DNA from: Algibacter marinivivus
GTDB taxonomy: Bacteria; Bacteroidota; Bacteroidia; Flavobacteriales; Flavobacteriaceae
DNA length: 64,000 nucleotides
Assembly: GCF_003143755.1 (NCBI RefSeq)
Contig: NZ_QFRI01000004.1
Span: forward strand, 186,001-250,000
Direction of reading: 5' to 3'
Shown here in pieces: positions 16,525-23,511 of this stretch (its first letter is position 1; every line of letters begins with the position of its first letter). Both the position numbers and the translations under genes were made by a program. Under the pieces are notes generated by a model. It saw nothing but the letters and a program-made list of their open reading frames with translations, was not told the origin of the DNA and made no database searches.

Positions 16525-17154
16525 TTAAACTATTTCAATTTTCTTACCTAAATATTTAGGTTTTACATTAAACAGAATATCAATTGCGGCTTTTGTTCTT
16601 GCTAGATATTCTCGGAGCTTGGTTTTAAACCCATATTTCCCTTTAATGTCTTTTGCATTAAAAGCAATTGCATTTATATTATAATGTTGTGCTAGGTATA
16701 AAGCACGTTCGTTATGAAACTTTTGAGAAATTAAAGTGAATTGAGATAGTCCAAAAATTTCTTTTGCTCTTACAACTGAATCTAGAGTCCTAAATCCGGC
16801 ATAATCTAGATAGATTTTATCTTCAGGAATACCCCGTTTTATAAGATCGTTTTTAAAATTAGTTGGTTCGTCATAGCCTTTTCTACCGTTATCTCCACTC
16901 ACTAAAATAAATTCAATCTTACCTGTTTTATATAATTTAACGGCCGCTTCTAAACGGTATTTGTAGTATAAATTGGTGTTTCCATTCGAAGTATATTTAC
17001 TAGCGCCCAGAACAAGGCCTACTTTATTTTTATTTAGTGTTTCTATATTGTCAAAAACAAAATGTTTCGTTTTATGTGTTATTGCGAAATCGATCAATAA
17101 TACAAGGATAATTACTATGATAGATAGATTAATTAGTCTTTTAAAATATTTCAT
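16525..17154 (-). CDS. SanA/YdcF-like DUF218 membrane-anchored protein
   Basis: This 209-residue protein has one N-terminal membrane anchor (residues about 9-27) followed by a DUF218 domain facing the periplasm. The motifs KVGLVLGASKY, NLYYKYRLEAAVKLYKTG, FILVSGDNG and AGFRTLDSVVRAKEIFG are the conserved ones of the SanA/vancomycin-exclusion family. SanA affects the permeability barrier of the envelope in Enterobacteria; the chemistry is not settled. The gene overlaps the preceding membrane-protein gene by four bases. This is the most informative clue that the operon concerns the cell envelope. Confidence 0.85.
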   Translation of the reverse strand: MKYFKRLINLSIIVIILVLLIDFAITHKTKHFVFDNIETLNKNKVGLVLGASKYTSNGNTNLYYKYRLEAAVKLYKTGKIEFILVSGDNGRKGYDEPTNFKNDLIKRGIPEDKIYLDYAGFRTLDSVVRAKEIFGLSQFTLISQKFHNERALYLAQHYNINAIAFNAKDIKGKYGFKTKLREYLARTKAAIDILFNVKPKYLGKKIEIV

Positions 17155-17534
17155 TCGTTTTTGTTTTTATGAGATTTTGCTAACCAAGTCCAAGATTTTA
17201 ATAAAGTGAAAAATGCGGAGCTTATAAAAGCTACGGAAAAAGTATCAAGGTTAGATGTAATAAACCCATATCCACACAGAGCAAAAAGTATTATCGCATA
17301 AAAAGGGAAATAGGTTTTTAAAACAGTATCTATATTTTTTGACTTATTATTAGCCCAAAAAAACGGACATATAGTTAAGCATATAACTACTAAGCAGCAC
17401 AAACCAATTGGTATAAGAGAAAGAAAAACATAAGGAAACATATCCAATGTAAACTTTTCTTTAGAAAAAATTATAGCCCAAAAAATGATGAATGATAGCC
17501 CTGTAGCTTTTAGTATAGTTAAAGGTGTATTCAC
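17151..17534 (-). CDS. small integral membrane protein, unknown
   Basis: This 127-residue protein has four hydrophobic segments at roughly residues 8-24, 33-58, 77-94 and 98-117. I recognise no named family. It ends in a short basic tail (LAKSHKNKNE). The gene starts six bases after the DUF4173 gene and its stop overlaps the SanA-like start (ATGA). Its place in the tightly packed operon and its hydrophobic pattern support it as real. Confidence 0.65.
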   Translation of the reverse strand: MNTPLTILKATGLSFIIFWAIIFSKEKFTLDMFPYVFLSLIPIGLCCLVVICLTICPFFWANNKSKNIDTVLKTYFPFYAIILFALCGYGFITSNLDTFSVAFISSAFFTLLKSWTWLAKSHKNKNE

Positions 17535-17540
17535 AATATT

Positions 17541-18920
17541 TTATTTAAGTTTAAAATTGTCAAATTGCGATTCTTGCCAAGATTTATTCTTGAGTTCGCG
17601 CATGTAGTTTTTAAATTTTCGGTTGATGTTCAAAGCCTTTTTATCATCTAAATTGTTTTCATCTAAATAATTTTTGAGAATAAAAGCATTGTTGTTTGAA
17701 AGTTCTATCAAGTAATTAAAATCCATCGATTTTGCATAATTCAAATTATAAATAGTGATATAACTATCCCAGTTTATTGTAGAAGATACTATCAAAATAG
17801 TAAAAGCAGTTACAGTATTAATTCTAAATAAATACCAAAAGTTTTTTAGGTCTTTTACTTTTATAAAAGTGGTTACCAAACCAATAACTGTTAATAGTAA
17901 ATAAACTAAAACACCGATGCGCTTATATGTTAAACCGAAGTAAAATATATATTGGGTATCTTTAATAATTATATTTATTACAAGAATGGTATTAAGTATA
18001 ATCCAAGTGTAAGCAACAAGTTTTAGGTTTTTATTTTTTTTGTAAAAATTAAGATCTCCTCTAAAGAAGTATAGAATAATAATGATGGCAATTATTATTG
18101 AAGCAATTAAAGCATTTATACCACTATGAACTTGATTAGAAAACACTGATGCTCTTAAATCGTTTGAAGATAATAGATAAGTAATATCAGTTATAAGAAA
18201 AATAATTATTAATGCATTTAAAGCTGTAATTAAAATAAAACCAAATTGATGTTCTTTTTTAAGATTATCCGTTTCTTTGCTTTCTTGATAAGGAAGTATA
18301 TTACCAGTTTTAACATCATTTGTTGTTGCAGGATCAACAATTACTGGGTTTGAAATATTATTTAGTAAATAGTAACCGCATAAAGCCACCAAAATCCACT
18401 GAAAATTGATAAATGAAAAATCAATGTCATTTATTAAACCATTAAACATTGGATTACCATTTTTATAAAGACTTATAAAAATGGTAAGAATAATTAAGGG
18501 AATACCAATTATTTTTGCGAGATGTAAATAATCAATTTCTTTTTTTGATTCAACTTTTTGTTCACTTTCATTCACACCAAAATTTCTATGGAAAAACCCT
18601 GCTATTGATGTGTATAATCCATTTAACCAGTTTACATATATAGATGAGTTTTGTTCCGATACATGACCAACTAGTGTTATAAAAGCTATGGTATTGGCAA
18701 CTATTGATAAAGTGTTATTGTAAATAAATATTGAGGCAGCAGTGATAAGATAAAGTAAAGCATAAGCAATGGTACTTTTTTGTTTAAAAGCACTTTTATT
18801 GTAGAGAATTAGTACTGTTAGAGTTAAAATACTGAAAATAGAAAGATTCAATCCTACACCTTGTTTATGAAATAAGGTGCTAAATAATAAGGCGCCGATA
18901 ACTAATGGAATGTTTTTCAT
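17541..18920 (-). CDS. DUF4173/DUF4153 polytopic membrane protein
   Basis: This 459-residue membrane protein has about a dozen hydrophobic segments. The C-terminal half carries LVAYTWIILNTILVINIIIK followed by TYKRIGVLVYLLLTVIGLVT, the signature of DUF4153/DUF4173 proteins (Y-x-R-x-G-V in a membrane hairpin). The family is widespread and often sits beside winged-helix regulators, but its activity is unknown. A soluble C-terminal tail with LNYAKSMDFNYL and KNYL is tetratricopeptide-like or helical. It follows the Coq4-like gene by 11 bases. Confidence 0.8.
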   Translation of the reverse strand: MKNIPLVIGALLFSTLFHKQGVGLNLSIFSILTLTVLILYNKSAFKQKSTIAYALLYLITAASIFIYNNTLSIVANTIAFITLVGHVSEQNSSIYVNWLNGLYTSIAGFFHRNFGVNESEQKVESKKEIDYLHLAKIIGIPLIILTIFISLYKNGNPMFNGLINDIDFSFINFQWILVALCGYYLLNNISNPVIVDPATTNDVKTGNILPYQESKETDNLKKEHQFGFILITALNALIIIFLITDITYLLSSNDLRASVFSNQVHSGINALIASIIIAIIIILYFFRGDLNFYKKNKNLKLVAYTWIILNTILVINIIIKDTQYIFYFGLTYKRIGVLVYLLLTVIGLVTTFIKVKDLKNFWYLFRINTVTAFTILIVSSTINWDSYITIYNLNYAKSMDFNYLIELSNNNAFILKNYLDENNLDDKKALNINRKFKNYMRELKNKSWQESQFDNFKLK

Positions 18921-18931
18921 TTTGACTAATT

Positions 18932-19429
18932 TTAAATAGTTTTATATTGATACATTGATTTAATTTGATGTTTTGAGAAAATGGTTGACCTTAAGTCATT
19001 TATAGAAACCAATAGAAGGTTCTTATAATTAAAATGATAGAATGCGTTTGCCGTTTTGCCTAAGCAAAATGATTTATAATAGTAATTGAAATATTCAGGA
19101 AGCATTATACCACCAAAAACAGCAGCTCCAATTGCATATAAACTTCTTTTTCCATTACCAACACATAAGTATTGTAAAGCTATTTCGTCTTCCACTTTTG
19201 TTTTATAACCTGTTAATGTATGGTATGCGTCATGACGTTCTCCTTTTGGGATTAATTCAAAATTGTTTTCATTTAGAAAGATGCCTAAGTGTTTACCAAA
19301 TGAATCTTCAGGATAATTTAAAAGTTCATCTTTTTTAATACCCCAAGATTTACGATTTATAAATAAATCACCATAAATCTTTTGAGATTTTTCAAACAAC
19401 CATGCTATTAGTTTTTTTCTATGTTTCAT
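18932..19429 (-). CDS. Coq4-like protein
   Basis: This 165-residue protein contains ERHDAYHTLTGY, with His66, Asp67 and His70 followed eleven residues later by Glu82. This HDxxHx11E arrangement is the metal-binding signature of Coq4, the protein that in ubiquinone-making organisms supports or performs C1 decarboxylation and hydroxylation of the ring. Bacteroidota normally use menaquinone, so the substrate here is probably different. It is first in the seven-gene operon, with a 17-bp palindrome 16 bases before its ATG. The family call rests on the motif and general size and is moderately sure. Confidence 0.6.
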   Translation of the reverse strand: MKHRKKLIAWLFEKSQKIYGDLFINRKSWGIKKDELLNYPEDSFGKHLGIFLNENNFELIPKGERHDAYHTLTGYKTKVEDEIALQYLCVGNGKRSLYAIGAAVFGGIMLPEYFNYYYKSFCLGKTANAFYHFNYKNLLLVSINDLRSTIFSKHQIKSMYQYKTI

Positions 19430-19444
19430 TACTTATATTAAAGT

Positions 19445-19461
19445 ACTTTGAATTACAAAGT
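19445..19461. promoter_or_regulatory. 17-bp palindromic operator candidate, site 1
   Basis: ACTTTGAATTACAAAGT is an inverted repeat of ACTTTG with a 5-base spacer. It lies 16-32 bases upstream of the Coq4-like gene and just beyond the end of the regulator operon. An almost identical site is at 20541-20557 before the regulator operon itself. Confidence 0.7.
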
Positions 19462-19513
19462 GAATTGATAAAAAAATTTGTTTTCTATTTTGTGTTCTTG
19501 CAAAGGCAAGGGG

Positions 19514-19807
19514 TTATTGTTTGTTTATTAATTTTTCAAGGGCGTCAATATGTTTTTTAAATGATTCTCTTCCTAGTTTTGTGGTAGAGTAGCGAGTATT
19601 TGGTTTTCGTCCTATAAATTGCTTTTCTACTTTTATGTATTCTGCTTTTTCTAGGGCTTTAGTATGGCTTGCTAAATTACCATCTGTAGCGCCTAAAAGG
19701 TCTTTTAGCATATTAAAATCGGCATATTCGTTTACCATTAGAATGGACATGATGCCTAATCTAATACGATGATCGAATGCTTTATTTATGTTGGTTATGA
19801 TGCTCAT
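19514..19807 (-). CDS. winged-helix transcriptional regulator (HTH_34 type)
   Basis: This 97-residue single-domain protein has a winged-helix fold. DHRIRLGIMSILMVNEYADF begins helix 1, LLGATDGNLASHTKALEKAEYI is the helix-turn-helix, and KQFIGRKPNTRYSTTKLGRE is the wing. This is typical of small MarR/ArsR-like regulators annotated as winged helix DNA-binding domain in Bacteroidota. There are no metal-binding cysteines. It is third in an operon after two membrane proteins, and an identical-type palindrome stands before this operon and before the next one. It is the natural candidate to bind both sites and control both operons, including its own. Confidence 0.85.
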   Translation of the reverse strand: MSIITNINKAFDHRIRLGIMSILMVNEYADFNMLKDLLGATDGNLASHTKALEKAEYIKVEKQFIGRKPNTRYSTTKLGRESFKKHIDALEKLINKQ

Positions 19808-19813
19808 TATAAC

Positions 19814-19924
19814 TTAACTTCCTGCCCAAGGTGTTCCAAAAATACCAACACCTAATTCTATCCATATTAGAATCAAAACTATGATAATTAATAATATTAT
19901 AACTAGTTTTTTTCTTTTACTCAT
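19814..19924 (-). CDS. 36-residue single-pass membrane protein
   Basis: A short frame reads MSKRKKLVIILLIIIVLILI, then WIELGVGIFGTPWAGS and stop. A positively charged start is followed by one strong membrane segment and a conserved-looking GIFGTPWAGS tail. Its ATG overlaps the stop of the upstream membrane-protein gene (TAATGA) and it ends seven bases before the regulator ATG, so all three genes are packed in one operon. The start/stop couplings and the positive-inside topology argue for a genuine gene despite its size. Function unknown; it may link the regulator to the membrane partner. Confidence 0.75.
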   Translation of the reverse strand: MSKRKKLVIILLIIIVLILIWIELGVGIFGTPWAGS

Positions 19925-20532
19925 TATGATTTATCATACTTAAAATGCATCCAAGTGCCATAAACAATATGCATAATTCCGAAACCCAACACCCATAGCC
20001 AAAATCCGTAACCAGGTTCCCAAGCTCCAATTAATCCAAGAATTATTTGAACATACCCTAAATACTGAATATCTCCAATACTATATTTTGAGGCATTTAC
20101 TAAAGCTAATCCGTAAAAAATGAGCATTAAACCACCCGATTGCCCATATTTACCTTGAATTAATATGATTAAAATATAGAGGCCACCAACAATTAATGGA
20201 ATTAAGAAATTGAAAACTAAACGTTTGGAAGGTGTATCCCAAATTTTAGAGCCATCTTTCTTTGCTTTTCTTGTGGTTAATATAATGCCAGTGCCAATAC
20301 TTAGTATTGCTACTGCAAATAATGTAAATAAGCAAGATTCGAAAACCCAGCCATCAAGAATTAGAACACCATTACTGTATGTTTTTACCAACCAATATGC
20401 TATTGCTGCCCCAATTAGTGCATAAATACCTGCCAAAATTCCAGATAAACCACTAAGCGAAATAAAACGCGATGATTTATTCATCATGTTTTTTATTTCA
20501 CTAATGTCTTTTAGATAATCTTTTGATTCCAT
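19924..20532 (-). CDS. polytopic membrane protein of the regulator operon
   Basis: This 202-residue protein has a short cytoplasmic helix (MESKDYLKDISEIKNMMNKSSR) and then about six membrane segments. The last region is rich in Gly and Trp (GAWEPGYGFWLWVLGFGIMH). Proteins of this shape commonly accompany small winged-helix regulators in Bacteroidota; I know of no assigned function. It is the first gene of the operon, and the palindrome at 20541-20557 lies nine bases before its ATG. It overlaps the 36-residue gene by one base. It could be the sensor whose state is read by the regulator. Confidence 0.7.
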   Translation of the reverse strand: MESKDYLKDISEIKNMMNKSSRFISLSGLSGILAGIYALIGAAIAYWLVKTYSNGVLILDGWVFESCLFTLFAVAILSIGTGIILTTRKAKKDGSKIWDTPSKRLVFNFLIPLIVGGLYILIILIQGKYGQSGGLMLIFYGLALVNASKYSIGDIQYLGYVQIILGLIGAWEPGYGFWLWVLGFGIMHIVYGTWMHFKYDKS

Positions 20533-20540
20533 TTTAAAGT

Positions 20541-20557
20541 ACTTTGAATTGCAAAGT
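20541..20557. promoter_or_regulatory. 17-bp palindromic operator candidate, site 2
   Basis: ACTTTGAATTGCAAAGT differs from site 1 at a single central base and shares the preceding AAGT. It sits nine bases before the first gene of the regulator operon, where a bound protein would block initiation. Confidence 0.7.
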
Positions 20558-20622
20558 AAATAAAATTAATTGAATTATGGTTTATAAATTTTTGTTAATT
20601 TTATATTTAGCAAAAAATTATA

Positions 20623-20991
20623 ATGAATCCAGCAGAGGAATATATACTAAATCAACCAGAACCTTATCGCTCTATTTTAATGCATCTTCAGGTGATTATA
20701 GAGCATACTATTCCAGAGGTTGAACTAAAATATAAATGGCGTATTCCTTGTTACTACATCGGAGAGACGCCAATGTGTTACTTAAACGCAAGCCATAAAA
20801 AGCAGTTTGTAGATGTTGGCTTTTGGCATTCTGCTTATCTGGATAAGTTTGATGCGTATTTGGTTAGCGAAAACCGTAAGGTGGTTAAATCATTACGCTA
20901 TAAGTCTTTAGAAGCTATTAATGATGCCATATTTATTGCAATTCTTGAAGAAGCAAAAAAGCAAAAAGGAAAATCGTTTTATAACAGGTAA
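20623..20991 (+). CDS. DUF1801 domain protein
   Basis: This 122-residue soluble protein belongs to the DUF1801 (YdhG-like) fold. IPEVELKYKWRIPCYYIGETP and YLNASHKKQFVDVGFWHSAYL are the conserved stretches. RKVVKSLRYKSLEAINDAIF provides the C-terminal helix. The family is related to the frataxin-like/YdeI proteins and has no firmly assigned reaction. It is divergent from the regulator operon and convergent with the CDGSH gene, and appears to be transcribed alone. Confidence 0.85.
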   Translation: MNPAEEYILNQPEPYRSILMHLQVIIEHTIPEVELKYKWRIPCYYIGETPMCYLNASHKKQFVDVGFWHSAYLDKFDAYLVSENRKVVKSLRYKSLEAINDAIFIAILEEAKKQKGKSFYNR

Positions 20992-20999
20992 ACTAAATT

Positions 21000-21233
21000 T
21001 TAGTTGTGAGACCCATCACAATATGGTGGGTTTTTAGTTTGTTTACAAGTGCATAGATAAGCTGTTTTATCTTCTTCAACAGTAAATACCATTGATGGTG
21101 TTGCTTTTGCAGCTCTGTGAGATCCATTACAAAATGGTTGATCGTCACTGTGCCCGCATGTGCACCATGCGTAATTTTTGTTAGCTTCTAATTCGCATTG
21201 TACTGGAGCATCGCCACCTCGTTTTTTTTCCAT
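21000..21233 (-). CDS. double CDGSH iron-sulfur protein
   Basis: The preferred start is the ATG at 21231-21233 (MEKKRGGDAP), giving 77 residues. The frame is open upstream but that part is not CDGSH-like. Two CDGSH motifs are present: CTCGHSDDQPFCNGSH and CTCKQTKNPPYCDGSH. Each has three cysteines and one histidine that hold a redox-active, pH-labile [2Fe-2S] cluster. The first has Asn in place of the usual Asp in CDGSH. Small tandem CDGSH proteins act in electron transfer or cluster delivery; the partner is not shown by the neighbours. Confidence 0.88.
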   Translation of the reverse strand: MEKKRGGDAPVQCELEANKNYAWCTCGHSDDQPFCNGSHRAAKATPSMVFTVEEDKTAYLCTCKQTKNPPYCDGSHN

Positions 21234-21373
21234 AGTATTTATTTTAATTGAAACTAAAATACTATTATTTATTGTTTTTCTAATATAAACCAAATTAGTT
21301 AATAACGGTTCTAAATTGTTTTGAGTTAAAGAATAATAAAGTTCTTAATGTTATGGACTCGTAGACTCCTTAA

Positions 21374-22273
21374 TTAAAAAACCGATTGAAATGTTTGTAG
21401 CATATCTTTTAGAATAGCTTTGGTGTCACCCTCTTTAAGACTTTCAAAAGAGACGTATCCTTTATAGTTTTGGTCTTTAATTATGGTTGCTATTCTTTTA
21501 ATATCTGCATTTATTTTTGTGCTATCTTTAGTTTTAACATGCTCTTTAACAAAATAGTAATTGGCATAAGGTGCTAGTTTTTCAATTTCTGCATAAGGGT
21601 CGTCAGAAGGTAAGCTACCACAGTCTAAAATAAGCCCAAACCAATCAGAATTTACCCGTTTGATAATATCAATCACTTCATCACTAGTAAATAAAAATTC
21701 ATCATGATTTTGTAATCCTACAATCACACCATTTTCTGCACCATATTGAGCACATGCTTTGTATTCGCTAACGAGCCATTCCTTAATTTCCTCTTTGCTA
21801 AATTCTTCGCTTTTGTTTCTTCCAGTAAAAACTCTCATAATACTAGCTCCAAGTTTTGAAGACACCTCTAACCAATCTTTGATAAGTGCCTTGTCAGAAT
21901 TTCGATTTTCAATATTTGGAGTTACAAAATCATTTCGAACACCCGTCCAAGCAATATCTAATCCTAATTCTAAAGCTTTTCTTTTTAGGGTAAAAAGAGT
22001 TTCGTTTGATGGTTTTTGGGGATATGATGAAAAGTAATATCCTGTTAAATCTACAGCATCTAGACCAATATAGGCAGCAAATTCCATCATGTCAAAAAAT
22101 GTCATTTCTCCGCTTCTAAGCATAGTGTTGAAAGAGTAGGCATTAACACTATATTGAACTCTACTGTTTTTTTGGGTTTCTAATTTGTTAGGAAATGCCA
22201 TGAGTTTACCCGTACCTAAAATAAGAGGTGCTAATGCCATATTTTGTAAAAAGTCTCTTCTTGTTTTTTTCAT
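21374..22273 (-). CDS. exported sugar phosphate isomerase/epimerase-like TIM barrel
   Basis: This 299-residue protein begins with a twin-arginine signal, MKKTRRDFLQNMALAPLILG, so it is probably exported folded. The rest is a xylose-isomerase-like (AP endonuclease 2) TIM barrel: DLTGYYFSSYP, MRVFTGRNKSEEF, GLQNHDEFLFTSDEV, LILDCGSLPSDDP and GYVSFESL. The metal-binding Glu, Asp and His positions appear kept. Such enzymes isomerise keto-sugars or act on related polyols; substrate unknown. It lies 29 bases downstream of kdsA on the same strand and may be read through from it. Confidence 0.82.
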   Translation of the reverse strand: MKKTRRDFLQNMALAPLILGTGKLMAFPNKLETQKNSRVQYSVNAYSFNTMLRSGEMTFFDMMEFAAYIGLDAVDLTGYYFSSYPQKPSNETLFTLKRKALELGLDIAWTGVRNDFVTPNIENRNSDKALIKDWLEVSSKLGASIMRVFTGRNKSEEFSKEEIKEWLVSEYKACAQYGAENGVIVGLQNHDEFLFTSDEVIDIIKRVNSDWFGLILDCGSLPSDDPYAEIEKLAPYANYYFVKEHVKTKDSTKINADIKRIATIIKDQNYKGYVSFESLKEGDTKAILKDMLQTFQSVF

Positions 22274-22302
22274 AGGTTGGACTAATTTTGCAATATTGCT
22301 GA

Positions 22303-23121
22303 TTATAAACTAGAAATTGTTTTTCTGATGGCTACTAAATTGCTTAGTAAACTTTCCAAATTATCTAAATGTAGCATATTAGCGCCATCACTTTTTGCAT
22401 TTGCAGGATCGAAGTGGGTTTCTATAAATAAACCATCTACATGATTTACTACTCCTGCACGGGCTATGGTTTCTATCATATCTGGACGTCCGCCTGTTAC
22501 ACCTACTGATTGATTAGGTTGTTGTAGGGAATGCGTAACATCTAAAACGGTTGGCGCCATTTTTCGCATGGTGGGGATGCCTCTAAAGTCTACTATCATG
22601 TCTTGATAACCGAACATGGTACCTCTGTCTGTAATCCACGCTTTATTATTGCCGGCATCTTTTACTTTTTGTACGGCATGTTTCATAGCTTCAGGACTCA
22701 TGAATTGTCCTTTTTTTAAGTTGACGACTTTGCCTGTTTCAGCTGCTGAAACTACTAAATCGGTTTGGCGTACTAAAAATGCTGGGATTTGCAACACATC
22801 AACATATTCGGCTGCTTTTATGGCATCTGAAACTTCATGAATATCTGTTACGGTGGGTACATTGAAAGTTTCGGAAACTTTTCTGAGAATTTTTAAAGCT
22901 TTTTCGTCACCTATTCCTGTAAAACTATCAATTCTGCTACGGTTTGCTTTTTTGAAACTGCCTTTAAAGACATATGGTATTTTTAATTTATCGGTTATAG
23001 AAATGACTTTTTCGGCAATGCGTAATGCCATGTCTTCGCCTTCAATAGCACAGGGGCCGCATAATAGAAAAAAGTTGTTGGAATTAGTGTGTTTAAGTTT
23101 TGAAACTTCGGTAAGGTTCAT
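22303..23121 (-). CDS. kdsA: 3-deoxy-8-phosphooctulonate (KDO-8-P) synthase
   Basis: This 272-residue enzyme condenses phosphoenolpyruvate with arabinose 5-phosphate to give KDO 8-phosphate, the committed step to the KDO of lipopolysaccharide. The motifs KGSFKKANRSRIDSFTG, TDIHE, NLKKGQFMSPEAM, TDRGTMFGYQDMIVDFRGIP and DVTHSLQQP cover the active site. LLCGPCAIEG near the start places a cysteine (Cys24) where metal-dependent members have their metal ligand and where the E. coli type has Asn, so this is probably the metal-dependent class. A small membrane-protein gene precedes it by 32 bases. Confidence 0.95.
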   Translation of the reverse strand: MNLTEVSKLKHTNSNNFFLLCGPCAIEGEDMALRIAEKVISITDKLKIPYVFKGSFKKANRSRIDSFTGIGDEKALKILRKVSETFNVPTVTDIHEVSDAIKAAEYVDVLQIPAFLVRQTDLVVSAAETGKVVNLKKGQFMSPEAMKHAVQKVKDAGNNKAWITDRGTMFGYQDMIVDFRGIPTMRKMAPTVLDVTHSLQQPNQSVGVTGGRPDMIETIARAGVVNHVDGLFIETHFDPANAKSDGANMLHLDNLESLLSNLVAIRKTISSL

Positions 23122-23153
23122 GTGCTTTAAAATTTAAGCAACAAAGTTACATA

Positions 23154-23354
23154 TTAAATGCGTTCCTTTCTATAATTTCTAATAATTGAAAACATTAATG
23201 AAAAATTAATTGAAATTAAAAGTCCAACAAAAATAATGAGTTGTTTGGTTTCATTAGAAAAAGAGAAAATACGAGTCAAAACTTCTAAGATGCCAAACCA
23301 AAAAAGGGCCATTAAAATAAGATAGAAGTAGTGATTAATCTTAGGGAATTTCAT
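23154..23354 (-). CDS. small two-segment membrane protein
   Basis: This 66-residue protein has two hydrophobic segments (about residues 8-29 and 37-57) and a basic C-terminus (IRNYRKERI). No family is recognised. It is upstream of kdsA by 32 bases and probably shares its transcript. The membrane-hairpin pattern makes it a plausible gene, but there is no homology evidence from reading alone. Confidence 0.5.
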   Translation of the reverse strand: MKFPKINHYFYLILMALFWFGILEVLTRIFSFSNETKQLIIFVGLLISINFSLMFSIIRNYRKERI

Positions 23355-23480
23355 AATTAGGGATTTAATAAAATTTATAGATAGAGATGGTTGTTAGTTG
23401 TATAAAAACGTAGACAACTTAAAAAAATTATATAAACTTTTAATTCTAACATATTTTTAACTAAATTATAAAATAACCCG

Positions 23481-23488
23481 TACATTTG
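23481..23488 (+). promoter_or_regulatory. -7 promoter element of typA
   Basis: TACATTTG matches TAnnTTTG and lies 23 bases before the typA ATG. The -33 region is T-rich without a clean TTG. Confidence 0.5.
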
Positions 23489-23511
23489 CACGCTTAAAAT
23501 AAGGCACTATT

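Noticed and set aside
23154-23354. Suspicion that the 66-residue frame before kdsA is a shadow
   Set aside because: The suspicion was set aside: it overlaps no other gene and shows a membrane-hairpin pattern with a basic end, so it was kept at modest confidence.
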